A stretch of DNA of 64,000 bases from JAUWPO01 sp965603285 (GCA_965603285.1 CBFDCK010000003.1:10508-74507); one strand, 5' to 3'; numbered from the stretch's first letter, positions 26,046-35,230 are shown. The notes: generated from the letters alone by a model not told the origin. Translations and numbers: made by a program.

Positions 26046-28697
26046 CTAAACTAAGAAAGCCCCAGGGTTGAATAAACCTTGTGGGTCCCAACGTAATTTT
26101 AGCTTGCGCATTAATTCCAGACTTTCAGGAAAGTAGCCCCAGTGGTCGGTTGTCTCTATCATATGTTTGGGTGCTGTAAGGCGGACTGCATAACCGTTAG
26201 CTTTGTGAGCCTCAGCACGTATATTCGCTAAATCGCCCCCATTTTGAATATACATCATTCCGTTTGCCAGGTCAGCTATATATGAGGACTCGTTGAGGGA
26301 CGGCGCAAGGATTTTTAATAAAGATGGCAAGTCTTTGGGAGCGACGCCCACACGAACCAGAGATGTGATCTTTTGGACGCCGTTAGAGCCTTTTTCATCA
26401 GCTTGCAGCCAATGTCCCCAGACTTCGCTGCCGGATAGAGTATGATTTTGATCCACTCTACCTACGCCTCCAACCTCCAGCACGCCGCGCGCTTGAAGGA
26501 GCTCCGCTGCCACGTCTTCTGCGAGACCCTCAGCTGTGTAAATCAAAGTGTGAGGCGCATCCGATAGTCCTTTAACTCCCTTGCACAGTAGTAGCGCTGA
26601 TGCTGCCAGGCATACCCTCATAAGCTCGTGATTCCACTGCAATCCAAGTTCCAAATCCTCAACCGGCACGACCAGGCTGGCACGGTTGCGTGGCATCGGG
26701 TTGAGCTTCAAAGTCGCTTCAGTGATCAAACCCAACGTGCCGTGTGATCCCACGAAAAGCTTTGTTAGATCGTAACCGGCTACATTCTTGACAACCGGTC
26801 TTCCAACCCGGATCACGCGCCCATCCGGCATTACGACCGTAAGAGCAAGCACCAGGTCGCGCAGCCCACCGTAACGCATGCGCAAGGGGGCGTTGAAGTT
26901 GGTGGCAATGATTCCGCCCACTGTGGCTTTATCCCATGGGGAGGTTAGCGGCACACACATGTTATGATTCGTTAGTGCAGCCTGCAGCTCTGATATTGGG
27001 GTTCCCGCACCCACACTGACGTACAAATCCTGGGGCGCATACTCGATGATGCCGTTTAATTGATTGGTCTGCAGCACATGTTCGGCATCCGGAAGTAAGC
27101 TGGATTTGGTACCTCCCCCTCGGATTCGTATATCCTGGTTGATATTTCTGCTTGTAAAAACTATTTCACAGGCGTCTTCTGTGGACCCCGGTATGTGAAT
27201 TTTTGTGATTTTGTTACATGCATTTGATTCACCCCTGCTCTCCTGCCTCTCTACTCCTCTGCTCCTCTTCCCTCCAGCCCCCATGCCCCCTTGCTCCCTT
27301 GCCCCTTGGTCTTCTGGAAAAATCTTACCCGGATTCATGATGTTCCGGGGGTCAAACACTTCCTTGATCTCCCGCATGGCGTTCAATTCGTCATTATTGT
27401 ACAGCAGCGGCATGTAGGCTCGCTTTTCGATTCCCACGCCGTGTTCGCCAGTTATGGTGCCATCATGACGGACGCAGGTTTCCAAAATCTCATACCCGGC
27501 ATCGTGGACGCGTTTCATTAACTCTTGGTCGGACAGATCACTGATGAGTAAAAACGGATGAATGTTGCCATCACCAGCGTGGAAGACGTAAGCGACTTGG
27601 ATCGCGTATCTTTCGCAAATCTGGTTGATCTCGGTCAGTGTAGGAGCCAGTTTGCTGCGCGGTACGGTGCCGTCCAAGGTGAGGTAAGCTGGAGCTAGGC
27701 GCGCCATCGCTCCGGCGGCGTTATTACGACCGTACCAGATTTTTTCCCGTTCATCTTCTGATTGAGCCATTTTGATATCCAGAACTTTGTGTTCGTGCAA
27801 AACGGCTGCGATTTCGTCCATCTGCGCTGACAGGCTATTTTTATACCCGTCCACTTCGATGATCAGAGCTGCACCTGCCGTGATGGGCAGTCCAGCTTGA
27901 GCGAAATCCTCGATGATAACCATCATTTTTTGATCCATGAACTCCACGGTTGCCGGAACCAAACCGCGCCCGATCAGGGCTGAGACCGCATCGCCTGCGT
28001 CTGAGACCGTATCAAAGGCTGCAAGCAATGTCTCCACTCCGGGTGGGTACCGCAGCAGGCGGATATAAGCTTTGGTAATGATCCCCAATGTGCCTTCGCT
28101 GCCAGTAAGCAAGCCTGAGAAATCATACTCCGGGTAATCCAATGCCCGCCCACCCAATTGAACTGCTCCTCCATCCGCCGGTACAATTTCCAGCCCGGTC
28201 ACATAATTTGTGGTCACCCCATATTTAAAGCAGTGCGGACCACCGGCGTTTTCTGCAATATTACCCCCTAAAGTAGCGGCTCGGCTGCTGGCAGGATCCG
28301 GCGGGTAATACAACCCATTTTGCTTGACATATTCATCCAGATTCCGATTGACAACACCTGGTTCGATAACTACGCTGCGCCCGGCTATATCGAGATTCAA
28401 GATGTGATTCATGTGCGAAAAGTGCAGGATCAGTCCCCCGTTTTCAGCTACTGCCCCACCGGAGAGTCCAGTGCCTGCTCCGCGCGCAATTATTGGGACA
28501 TCATGTTCAGTTGCCCAGCGCACGACCCGGCTCACATCATCCCTGGATTGTGGGTAGACGACGCCATCAGGCGTTCCGCGATCAATGGAAGCATCCACCT
28601 CATAAGTGATTAGCTCAACCGGATTGGTGATGAGTTGCCCGGGTTGGAGAAGATTTGCCAGAGAGGCAAAATCAATTGATTGGGATGTTTTCTCCAT
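26046..28697 (-). CDS. GlcD-GlcE fusion, FAD-linked glycolate/lactate oxidase
   Basis: An 883-residue protein joining two FAD-binding (PCMH) oxidase subunits. The GlcD-like half (about 1-460) has GAGTGLSGGAV (73-83), GGNIAENAGGPHC, HAGDGNIHP (373-381) and GEHGVGIEK. The GlcE-like half (about 497-883) has RGGGTKS, DLYVSVGAGTPISEL and VKNVAGYDL. They are linked by about 35 Gly/Arg/Glu/Gln-rich residues (462-496) encoded by purine-rich DNA. In E. coli GlcD and GlcE are separate. With GlcF (28810) they oxidise glycolate or D-lactate to the 2-keto acid. AAGGA precedes the ATG. Confidence 0.9.
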   Translation of the reverse strand: MEKTSQSIDFASLANLLQPGQLITNPVELITYEVDASIDRGTPDGVVYPQSRDDVSRVVRWATEHDVPIIARGAGTGLSGGAVAENGGLILHFSHMNHILNLDIAGRSVVIEPGVVNRNLDEYVKQNGLYYPPDPASSRAATLGGNIAENAGGPHCFKYGVTTNYVTGLEIVPADGGAVQLGGRALDYPEYDFSGLLTGSEGTLGIITKAYIRLLRYPPGVETLLAAFDTVSDAGDAVSALIGRGLVPATVEFMDQKMMVIIEDFAQAGLPITAGAALIIEVDGYKNSLSAQMDEIAAVLHEHKVLDIKMAQSEDEREKIWYGRNNAAGAMARLAPAYLTLDGTVPRSKLAPTLTEINQICERYAIQVAYVFHAGDGNIHPFLLISDLSDQELMKRVHDAGYEILETCVRHDGTITGEHGVGIEKRAYMPLLYNNDELNAMREIKEVFDPRNIMNPGKIFPEDQGAREQGGMGAGGKRSRGVERQESRGESNACNKITKIHIPGSTEDACEIVFTSRNINQDIRIRGGGTKSSLLPDAEHVLQTNQLNGIIEYAPQDLYVSVGAGTPISELQAALTNHNMCVPLTSPWDKATVGGIIATNFNAPLRMRYGGLRDLVLALTVVMPDGRVIRVGRPVVKNVAGYDLTKLFVGSHGTLGLITEATLKLNPMPRNRASLVVPVEDLELGLQWNHELMRVCLAASALLLCKGVKGLSDAPHTLIYTAEGLAEDVAAELLQARGVLEVGGVGRVDQNHTLSGSEVWGHWLQADEKGSNGVQKITSLVRVGVAPKDLPSLLKILAPSLNESSYIADLANGMMYIQNGGDLANIRAEAHKANGYAVRLTAPKHMIETTDHWGYFPESLELMRKLKLRWDPQGLFNPGAFLV
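27210..27315 (-). repeat. Purine-rich low-complexity segment encoding the GlcD-GlcE linker
   Basis: On the coding strand this stretch is made of GGAG, GAGG, GGCAAGGGAGC-like units with almost no pyrimidine runs. It has the look of intergenic purine-rich repeats captured inside a gene. It encodes only Gly, Arg, Glu, Gln, Ser and Lys-type residues, unlike the flanking conserved domains. Confidence 0.65.
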
Positions 28698-28809
28698 AAA
28701 TGATTTCCTTATTTGTGAGTGGAAAGTGAATAACAGATCGTGGTTTTATCCAGATACTTAGATTCTTTGCCTCTGTTGCGTTCCGGTTCAGAATTTCATT
28801 TCCGCTGAG

Positions 28810-30150
28810 CTATTTTGATTGACCACTAGTTGCTACACCCTGATCACTTATTATTGATTCCTTCTCGTAAGACAAATCCAACACTTCCACCACATGCATC
28901 ACTTTTGCTTCCAAACCAGCGCGTCGCACTCCGGCGATGAGCTGCATCTGGCAGCCGGTATTTGAGGTCACGATCAAATTGGCACCGGTGGCGGCGATAT
29001 CAGCCATTTTAGCATCAAGGATCTTGTCTGCCATATCTATCTGCGTGATGTTGTAAACCCCGGCGCTGCCGCAGCATAAATCGGGGGACAACAATTCGAC
29101 CAGTTCCAATCCGGGAATCATCCCCAGCAATTGGCGCGGCTGATTGACCACTTTTTGCCCGTGGCGTAAATGACAGGAGTCAGAATAGGTCGCCCGGACT
29201 TTCAACTCACCTTCAGGAGGTGAGTGAAGGTTCTCCATAAGGAATTCGCTGATGTCTTCGACTTTGTCAGAGAATTGTTTGGCCTTCTGTGCATAAACGG
29301 GATCACCGGTTAGAAGATGTGGGTATTCTTTGAGCGCCACCCCACACCCGCCCGCGTTGTTAATAACGGCTGAAAATTCTCCCTCATGAGCGAGGAATGC
29401 GTCAATATTATGGCGGGCAAGTCCTCTAGCGTAATCTTCGTCACCCAGGTGCAGGTGCGCAGCGCCGCAGCAGGTTTGTGATGCGGGTGTATGCACTTCG
29501 AAGCCGTTACGCTGTAAGACACGCACGGTCGCCTGGTTCACCTGGGGCAGAAAGCCCTCCTGGATGCAGCCGGTAAAGAACAACACATCGCCGCGCTTAT
29601 TTCCAACCGCAAGCGCAGATACCCGGTAATCTTGGTAGTGGGGGTTTAAGGGCGGCAGGATAGCTTCCATAGACTGCAGCGTTTTGGGAAGCAGATTGTC
29701 TGACCGTACGATCTGCTGCAGCCCGATAGTTTCGTAGATGTACAGGGCGCGAGCAATAAACTTAAGCAGGCTTCGATTGGTCATTAACTGTTTTGTTCCC
29801 AGCCAGCGTAGGAACCTTTCAGTAATGCCGGGTGAGCGGTTGTGCTCTACGACAATGCGGGCAGCCTCGATTAAATTCCCGTAATTTACATCGGAAGGGC
29901 AAGCGGTTTCGCATGAGCGGCATACCAGGCACAAGTTAATATGCTGGGTGAGGCTGTCTTTGAAATCGACGAGCTCAACTCTTCCGTCCGATACCGCCCG
30001 TATTAAAGCAATGCGCCCACGCGGGGAGTCCATTTCTGTGCCGAGGGCATTGTAGGTTGGGCAAGCCGGCAGGCACAGACCACAGTGAATACACTGGCTG
30101 AGTTTGCTCCTGTATTCTGGAGAGGTAAGCAGTTCGATGTTTTGGATCAT
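28810..30150 (-). CDS. glcF: Glycolate/lactate oxidase iron-sulfur subunit
   Basis: About 446 residues. Two [4Fe-4S] ferredoxin motifs stand at the N-terminus (CIHCGLCLPACP and CLVCRSCETACP), followed by two CCG domains (TCCGAAH and DLCCGSAG) that bind a further cluster. It passes electrons from the flavin subunits to the membrane chain. The start was set at the Met that precedes QNIELLTS; the open frame continues 24 residues upstream without conserved sequence. The gene is 112 bases before the GlcD-GlcE fusion and in the same direction, so together they form a complete GlcDEF complex. It oxidises glycolate or lactate; which one is not determined. Confidence 0.9.
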   Translation of the reverse strand: MIQNIELLTSPEYRSKLSQCIHCGLCLPACPTYNALGTEMDSPRGRIALIRAVSDGRVELVDFKDSLTQHINLCLVCRSCETACPSDVNYGNLIEAARIVVEHNRSPGITERFLRWLGTKQLMTNRSLLKFIARALYIYETIGLQQIVRSDNLLPKTLQSMEAILPPLNPHYQDYRVSALAVGNKRGDVLFFTGCIQEGFLPQVNQATVRVLQRNGFEVHTPASQTCCGAAHLHLGDEDYARGLARHNIDAFLAHEGEFSAVINNAGGCGVALKEYPHLLTGDPVYAQKAKQFSDKVEDISEFLMENLHSPPEGELKVRATYSDSCHLRHGQKVVNQPRQLLGMIPGLELVELLSPDLCCGSAGVYNITQIDMADKILDAKMADIAATGANLIVTSNTGCQMQLIAGVRRAGLEAKVMHVVEVLDLSYEKESIISDQGVATSGQSK

Positions 30151-30232
30151 AGATGGTTCCAGGAAGATATGCCAGCCTGCAAACAATACCATAGTATAAC
30201 GGTCGGGAGCATCGTGGGTCAAATCCAGTAAC

Positions 30233-30697
30233 TTATTTAATTTCTATTTCGTGAAATTGATGTAGTTGAATTAAGAGTATTCCAGCAAGTATGATCACAC
30301 ACCCCAGCAGTTAGATTGAGGAAAGCGTTACTCCGAGTAAAATCCAACCAATAAATGCGGCGAAAACTACCTCAGTGCTCATGATAATCGTTGCATCAGC
30401 AGGTGGTGCTACTTTATAACTGCTGGCTTGTAATATAAATCCGATCCCGACTTATATAAAGCCAGTGTAAATATTCGCCCACCAAGCGCCCGAAAAAGCG
30501 GAAAGAGTTTCCGTCCTGAAGATAATCCCTGCCGTCATACTGAGCAAACACATAAAAAATACTGCCCGATAGCGAGGTGCAGCACATCGATCCATTTTAT
30601 AAGCCACCCGATCAGGATGACGAGCAGTGTCCACAAAAAGGATGTGGCAGGTTTTGCTGTTTTCCGTACCAGGATTGCTCTGGAGAGACCAGCACAT
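30233..30697 (-). pseudogene. Decayed EamA/DMT-family transporter
   Basis: Read in one frame on the minus strand, the right part gives IYTGFI-stop-VGIGFILQASSYKV. It continues with EVVFAAFIGWILLG, a second stop (TAA at 30311-30313), then LLGCVIILAGILLIQL. That is the C-terminal half of a typical EamA drug/metabolite transporter interrupted by two in-frame stops (the first at 30452-30454). Further upstream the reading frame shifts, and the N-terminal half is missing. It lies between the last BMC shell gene and glcF, so a transporter gene of this operon has been lost. Confidence 0.82.
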
Positions 30698-30975
30698 TAA
30701 TTAAGAGTTGAAATGTAAAGGGAATCGACTATCCCAACGATCACTGAGATCACACAACCATCTGGTTGGTTAAGTGCTTGACGGGCAGCATTGCCTTCCC
30801 TGTTCACCAATACGGTGTCACCGATGCCAGCATGGGTGTTATCCAGAGCGATAAAATCCCCCTCCGACGGGTCGTCGGGCAAGGTCAGCGGTTGCACCAC
30901 CAGCAAGCGCCGATTCTTATAATCCGGATGGCTAATCGTTGTGACGACAGTACCAATAACTTTCCCAAGTATCAT
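30697..30975 (-). CDS. BMC-P shell vertex protein (EutN/CcmL family), copy 1
   Basis: A 92-residue EutN/CcmL pentameric protein that caps the vertices of a microcompartment shell. It has the family opening ILGKVIGTVV, RRLLVVQPL, IALDNTHAGIGDTVLV and IVGIVDSL. The open frame extends to a TTG at 31020, but the ATG at 30975 starts the conserved MILGKVIG. It is the last intact BMC gene in the operon. It is clearly diverged from the pair at 35231 and 35604. Confidence 0.9.
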   Translation of the reverse strand: MILGKVIGTVVTTISHPDYKNRRLLVVQPLTLPDDPSEGDFIALDNTHAGIGDTVLVNREGNAARQALNQPDGCVISVIVGIVDSLYISTLN

Positions 30976-31028
30976 TATATTAAAGGTAATATGAAAGGGT
31001 TTTTGACGGTTACCAGGCAATCAATAAC

Positions 31029-31349
31029 CTATGTATACCTCACCAAGCCTTCTTTGAGTGTGTAATCAAAATCACCATCCGGTTGCACAACCAATTCATC
31101 AACAATGCCAATAATAGCCAGGTCGACCGGTACGAATTTATGTTCGCGTAGTGCCAGGGCGGCCTCGCGTGAGCGTGTCATTACACACAGGTCACCGGGA
31201 CCAGCCCACACCACATCAACTGCCACCTGCAAAGGGCCAACAGGGCGCAGGTGTTTGTCTAATGGCTGCACGACGAGAAGCTTCGTACCTTTCAGGTCTG
31301 GGTATTTAATTGTACAGATAGCCGTCCCGCGCACACGCCCGAATAACAT
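31029..31349 (-). CDS. BMC-P shell vertex protein (EutN/CcmL family), copy 2
   Basis: A 106-residue pentameric vertex protein: MLFGRVRGTAICTIKYPDL, KLLVVQPLD, AVDVVWAGPGDLCVM and AIIGIVDELVV. It has a C-terminal tail of about 15 residues beyond the usual end. AGGA lies before the ATG, 9 bases after the small linker-protein gene. It lies next to copy 1, with which it may form mixed or alternative pentamers. Confidence 0.9.
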   Translation of the reverse strand: MLFGRVRGTAICTIKYPDLKGTKLLVVQPLDKHLRPVGPLQVAVDVVWAGPGDLCVMTRSREAALALREHKFVPVDLAIIGIVDELVVQPDGDFDYTLKEGLVRYT

Positions 31350-31358
31350 ATCGTAATC

Positions 31359-31757
31359 CTACTTATTACCAACATTTTGGAGAATTCGGCTGATGATGGT
31401 ATCTAGCAATTTCTGATCAACCGAATCACCCAAGCGCGCCACTACTGCTGCGTGCACTTGCTTGTGCAGGTCGTCATTGCTTCCCGCGCTACTGGAGATC
31501 GGGGCGATGGTTGAACTAGACTGATTAGAGGTCGCCTGTCCCGGACTCGAAGCGCTTGGAGAAACTATCTTCGTTATATAGGGGCGTTCTGGAGCACTGG
31601 GTGGTTTATCGTGATCACGCAATATTTCAATTCCTAAGCGGATGGCTTTATCCCGTGCTATATCTGTTAGCACAACGTCGTCATCCTCCACCAGCGAAAT
31701 GACGCCCCGTTTAGCCAGATCTTCGATATCGCGTTCAGTATAAAATGTTTTTGGCAT
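31359..31757 (-). CDS. Small BMC-associated protein with C-terminal encapsulation-peptide-like helix
   Basis: A 132-residue protein of three parts. An N-terminal stretch (about 4-47: FYTERDIEDLAKRGV, VVLTDIARDKAIRLGIEIL) resembles segments found in several BMC-associated proteins. A Ser/Pro/Thr-rich flexible linker spans about 50-95. A C-terminal amphipathic helix (about 97-129: LHKQVHAAVVARLG, LLDTIISRILQNV) has the hydrophobic spacing of BMC encapsulation peptides. It has no catalytic motif. It may tether cargo to the shell or nucleate assembly. GGGAG lies before the ATG. Function unknown. Confidence 0.7.
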   Translation of the reverse strand: MPKTFYTERDIEDLAKRGVISLVEDDDVVLTDIARDKAIRLGIEILRDHDKPPSAPERPYITKIVSPSASSPGQATSNQSSSTIAPISSSAGSNDDLHKQVHAAVVARLGDSVDQKLLDTIISRILQNVGNK

Positions 31758-31785
31758 GGATTACTCCCAAAAAGTAGAACCTAAA

Positions 31786-32418
31786 TTAGAATTCACTCTC
31801 AACACCCTCCAGACTACCCAAGGCTCGAATGGAGGCATCGCGGGCTGTCTCAGCTTCCGCTTCCGTACCGGAAAGCCACATGCGGCCAAAACGACCGACT
31901 GAGCTGACGTGCACTACGTTTATAGTAGCTTTCTTCTCAGCCTCGTTGCAAGCGAAGTTGATATATGCTGCGGGGAAACACTCGACTACTAGTAGTGTTT
32001 GACCTGGAACCAGCATGCTGCCCCGTCGCCAACGGTTGAGTAGCTGCGCCTGATATGGATCAACATTGGTTATCACCTGGATCGAGGCAACCTGCGGACG
32101 AATGCGGTCCTCAATATTCAAACCAAGACGCTCGAGTACGATACGCCCAGATTCGAGCACCGCTGCCTGATTGAGGGAGTGCACTTCGAACATGCCAAAT
32201 TCGCGTTCAACTACCTGGGCGCCGGGTTTAGCCTCAGTTGCCTTGACGGCAATATCCACTGTGCGAAATACCTCGTTGCCGGGGGCCATCTCGATATATA
32301 GTGAAGCCATGCCCTCGACCGGCAAGTCGCCCTGGGTGATGGTGCCTACAAAGGCCGCGTATTTCGCCTGCATGCGGTCTAGATAACAATAACAACGAAG
32401 AGAAAATTCTTTAGCCAT
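31786..32418 (-). CDS. BMC-T tandem-domain shell protein
   Basis: A 210-residue protein with two fused BMC domains that assembles as a pseudohexameric trimer in the shell facet. Characteristic stretches are LRCYCYLDRMQAKYAAFVG, ASLYIEMAPGNEV, VEREFGMFEVHS, VITNVDPYQAQLLNRWR, PGQTLLVVECFPAAY, NEAEKKATINVVHVSSVGRFGR. These resemble the tandem-domain proteins of Haliangium-type shells, some of which stack in pairs with a gated pore for larger metabolites. The start at 32418 (MAKEFSLRCY) has AAGGA upstream. The 19 additional upstream residues of the open frame overlap the EutJ-like gene and are not conserved-looking. Confidence 0.88.
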   Translation of the reverse strand: MAKEFSLRCYCYLDRMQAKYAAFVGTITQGDLPVEGMASLYIEMAPGNEVFRTVDIAVKATEAKPGAQVVEREFGMFEVHSLNQAAVLESGRIVLERLGLNIEDRIRPQVASIQVITNVDPYQAQLLNRWRRGSMLVPGQTLLVVECFPAAYINFACNEAEKKATINVVHVSSVGRFGRMWLSGTEAEAETARDASIRALGSLEGVESEF

Positions 32419-32437
32419 TGAATCCTTGTCGATATGG

Positions 32438-33277
32438 TCAGCTCTTATGTTCAGGTACTTGATCGTGCATTGCAATTCCCAGGGGAGTCACGAAGACTGG
32501 TCGCTCTGGTATGTGCGTCGGCAGACCGGTATAATCCTCAATGACCGCAGCCATGCCAGGGTACGCACTGGTTCCGCCAACAAGTGTCAGATTTTCGACC
32601 TGTACTTGGCTTTGGGCGACGTGGCGAGCCACAATGCTGGCTACTTTTTCCATCACTGGACGGATAATGAGGAACAGACGAGATTGTTCAGTTGGATTGA
32701 CCTTCATAACTTCTGCTGCCTCGAATGAGATATCTTGCGCTCCAGCGATTACCAGCGAAAAGTGGGTACCACCAGTTGGCTCATCGGCAGTGTAGACTAC
32801 TTCACCATCCTGCAAGATGGCAATGCCTGTAGTACCCCCTCCCACGTCAACAATAGCACCATTTTGTAGACCAAGCAGGGCATTCGCTGCCGTAGGCTCG
32901 TCAATCATGCTGGTACAATGCAGGCCGGCAGCCTCAACCACGTTCGCGCTTGCTCGCACTTCTACCTGGTGAACTCCCGGAGGGAAGCCAGTGGCAGCAT
33001 GGGTTAGCTTCCTGCCAAGTCGCTTCTCCACCCGCTGCTTCATCTCGACCAGCAGGTCCACCGCGCCCAGAAAATCAACTACCAGACCGTCACGCACTAC
33101 CTGGGCGAATTGGTATTCACCCGCTAGGGGTTGCTTGTCCTGGTCGAGCACGACTAACACCAGGTAGGCAGTGCCCAAGTCCACACCGACGAGAAGTGGT
33201 TCTTCGGGAATTATATCCAGAGGCGCAGGTTCAGGGTCAGGGACCCAACGGATGACATGTTCCGCGCGGGCTAACAT
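32438..33277 (-). CDS. eutJ: EutJ-like actin/Hsp70-fold ATPase of the BMC locus
   Basis: A 279-residue ASKHA-fold protein. The phosphate-1 motif is VGVDLGTAYLVLVV (about 30-43). There are also DEPTAANALLG, the phosphate-2 motif IVDVGGGTTGIAI and TLVGGTSAYPGM, as in EutJ. EutJ is thought to be a chaperone, and it occurs in many BMC operons whatever their substrate. It lies between the BMC-H and BMC-T genes. No good ribosome binding site is seen at the chosen ATG, so the start may be elsewhere in the 39-base gap after BMC-H. Confidence 0.88.
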   Translation of the reverse strand: MLARAEHVIRWVPDPEPAPLDIIPEEPLLVGVDLGTAYLVLVVLDQDKQPLAGEYQFAQVVRDGLVVDFLGAVDLLVEMKQRVEKRLGRKLTHAATGFPPGVHQVEVRASANVVEAAGLHCTSMIDEPTAANALLGLQNGAIVDVGGGTTGIAILQDGEVVYTADEPTGGTHFSLVIAGAQDISFEAAEVMKVNPTEQSRLFLIIRPVMEKVASIVARHVAQSQVQVENLTLVGGTSAYPGMAAVIEDYTGLPTHIPERPVFVTPLGIAMHDQVPEHKS

Positions 33278-33315
33278 CCGGACGTAGTCAATCTGGGCGA
33301 AATATCTTTGAGCCG

Positions 33316-33645
33316 CTATTTTTTATCTCCTCCCGAACGACCGCCGAAGCCACCCTTTGTGTTCTCCGGTAGTATCATTTCGACATTTTCGTGCGGACGC
33401 GGGATGACGTGCACCGAGATCAGGTCTGCTACTCGTTTGGCCGCAGCTGCCCCCGCATCGGTGGCTGCCTTGACCGCTCCAACGTCGCCGCGTACCATCA
33501 CGGTGACATAGCCACCGCCGACGTATTCCGAACCGATTAATACCACGTTTGCTGCCTTGACCATAGCATCAGCAGCTTCGATGGAGCCGATCAGACCGCG
33601 GGTCTCAACCATACCTAAAGCGATGAATGCAGGATCTTGTACCAT
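33316..33645 (-). CDS. BMC-H hexameric shell protein
   Basis: A 109-residue single-domain shell protein forming the hexameric tiles. It contains ALGMVETRGLIGSIEAADAMVKAANVVL, GGGYVTVMVRGDVGAVKAATDAG and LISVHVIPRPH, followed by a ~20-residue Gly/Arg/Lys-rich tail. The central pore loop would be near VGGGY. It is the only BMC-H gene in the window, so this hexamer probably makes most of the facet area. AGGAG lies before the ATG. Confidence 0.96.
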   Translation of the reverse strand: MVQDPAFIALGMVETRGLIGSIEAADAMVKAANVVLIGSEYVGGGYVTVMVRGDVGAVKAATDAGAAAAKRVADLISVHVIPRPHENVEMILPENTKGGFGGRSGGDKK

Positions 33646-33707
33646 TATGTTCTCCTATTAATAGATTTGCTTAACATTTGATTTTTGAAATTATTGTGCA
33701 GTATTTG

Positions 33708-35189
33708 CTATACCCTTAGTATTTGCCTCACAACTTCTTCCACTACCGCTTCGATCTCACTGGGCGCGGGACCATAGATCGGACCGGCAGGTGTCGTGCC
33801 TGGCTTCATAGCCATTTCAGGTGGTCGTGTGGTTTCAAAAGCCATGCGTTTTATGTTGAACAGGTGATAGACGGTGACGTTATCACCGGTGATGGAACCA
33901 CCAATCCCTCCCGCTCCAAGGGTCATAGAGGGCATCACTTTGGTGGTTAGTCCGATTGAGCCTAGTGTGCCCATCGTGTTGACTCCAATACGGAAGACAG
34001 GCTTCTCCAAACCAAAAGCCATGATGACTTTTTCGTCTGTGGCGTGAATGATAAGACTATGACCGCGTCCGCCAAAATTGATCAACTCGATACAACGTTC
34101 ACAGCCTGCTTCCCAGCCATTAGCTTCGTACCAGCCCAAGACGGTTGTCATCTTTTCGCGTGATAAAGGTTCGTCCTGGCCAACTACGTTCAGCCGCGCC
34201 ACCAGGATGCGAGCATGTCCGGGTACCTGAATGCCGGCCATTGCCGCAATGTATTGTGGCGACTTTCCAACGCTGCTCACGTTGATGCTGCCATCAGAAT
34301 GGAATAGAACCTTCCTCAGGGAATTGGCCTGAGATTCACCAACGAAGTAAGCACCTTCGCCTTCCATCAATTGTTTCAGTCGTGCGGCGATTGGACGATC
34401 GGCCACCACGGCTTGTTCCGTAGCGCAGATCACAGAATAATCGAACGCTTTACTGGAAACGATATATTTGGCAGCTTTCTCCAGGTCTGCACTGCGATCG
34501 ACGTACACCGGCACATTGCCCGGTCCTACCCCGTAAGCTGGTTTGCCCTGCGAGTGAGCGACACGCACCATCTCACTCCCGCCGGTCGCCAGAATGACGC
34601 CAGTACGCTTGTAGGACATCATTTCCTGGGTGCCCTCCAAGGTGATCTGTGTTAGACAGTTGATCAAGCCAGGAGGGGCGCCGGCATCATCAGCTGCGTC
34701 TATCATCAACTTACCAGTCTCAACGCAGCAGTTGACTGCGTTGGGGTGCGGGGAGACTACAATGGCGTTGCGCGCCTTAACCGAAATCAAGATGTTGTTG
34801 ATCATGGTGGAGGTCGGATTGGTGCTGGGTATCAGTGCCGCCACCACGCCCATCGGCCATGCGATCTCATAGATTTTGTTGACCTTGTCTTGGCGTACAA
34901 AACCCACAGTCTTAATATCTTTGATCCTCTCCCAAACGTGTCTGGAGGCGAATTCGTTTTTCAGTTTCTTATGCTCTGGCACACCAAAGCCCGTCTCTTC
35001 AGCAGCTAAGCGCCCCAGCCGTTCGGAGCCCAGGAACGCTGCCTGTACCATTGCTTCACACACACGGTCTACTTGCTGTTGGGTGGCAGATCCCCAGATT
35101 CGCTGGGCTTCGTACGCACGTTCCACCATCTGGCGAGCCTCTTGGACTGAGAGCAAATCCTTATCGGATTGTTTCATAATCGATCCCAT
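33708..35189 (-). CDS. CoA-acylating aldehyde dehydrogenase of the microcompartment
   Basis: A 493-residue PduP/EutE-type enzyme converting an aldehyde, NAD+ and CoA to acyl-CoA. The nucleotide-binding part has STNPTSTMINNIL (122-134). The catalytic Cys is Cys255 in FDYSVICATEQ. A Pro/Gly-rich linker (about 455-475) leads to a terminal amphipathic helix, PSEIEAVVEEVVRQILRV, that looks like an encapsulation peptide. Most PduP relatives carry theirs at the N-terminus. With DeoC the natural substrate would be acetaldehyde, although lactaldehyde is also conceivable. An alternative ATG at 35177 has a weak GGGA upstream. Confidence 0.92.
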   Translation of the reverse strand: MGSIMKQSDKDLLSVQEARQMVERAYEAQRIWGSATQQQVDRVCEAMVQAAFLGSERLGRLAAEETGFGVPEHKKLKNEFASRHVWERIKDIKTVGFVRQDKVNKIYEIAWPMGVVAALIPSTNPTSTMINNILISVKARNAIVVSPHPNAVNCCVETGKLMIDAADDAGAPPGLINCLTQITLEGTQEMMSYKRTGVILATGGSEMVRVAHSQGKPAYGVGPGNVPVYVDRSADLEKAAKYIVSSKAFDYSVICATEQAVVADRPIAARLKQLMEGEGAYFVGESQANSLRKVLFHSDGSINVSSVGKSPQYIAAMAGIQVPGHARILVARLNVVGQDEPLSREKMTTVLGWYEANGWEAGCERCIELINFGGRGHSLIIHATDEKVIMAFGLEKPVFRIGVNTMGTLGSIGLTTKVMPSMTLGAGGIGGSITGDNVTVYHLFNIKRMAFETTRPPEMAMKPGTTPAGPIYGPAPSEIEAVVEEVVRQILRV

Positions 35190-35230
35190 GCCGAGTATTC
35201 ACGCAAGAGCTACACGACCATCAGGCTCGC

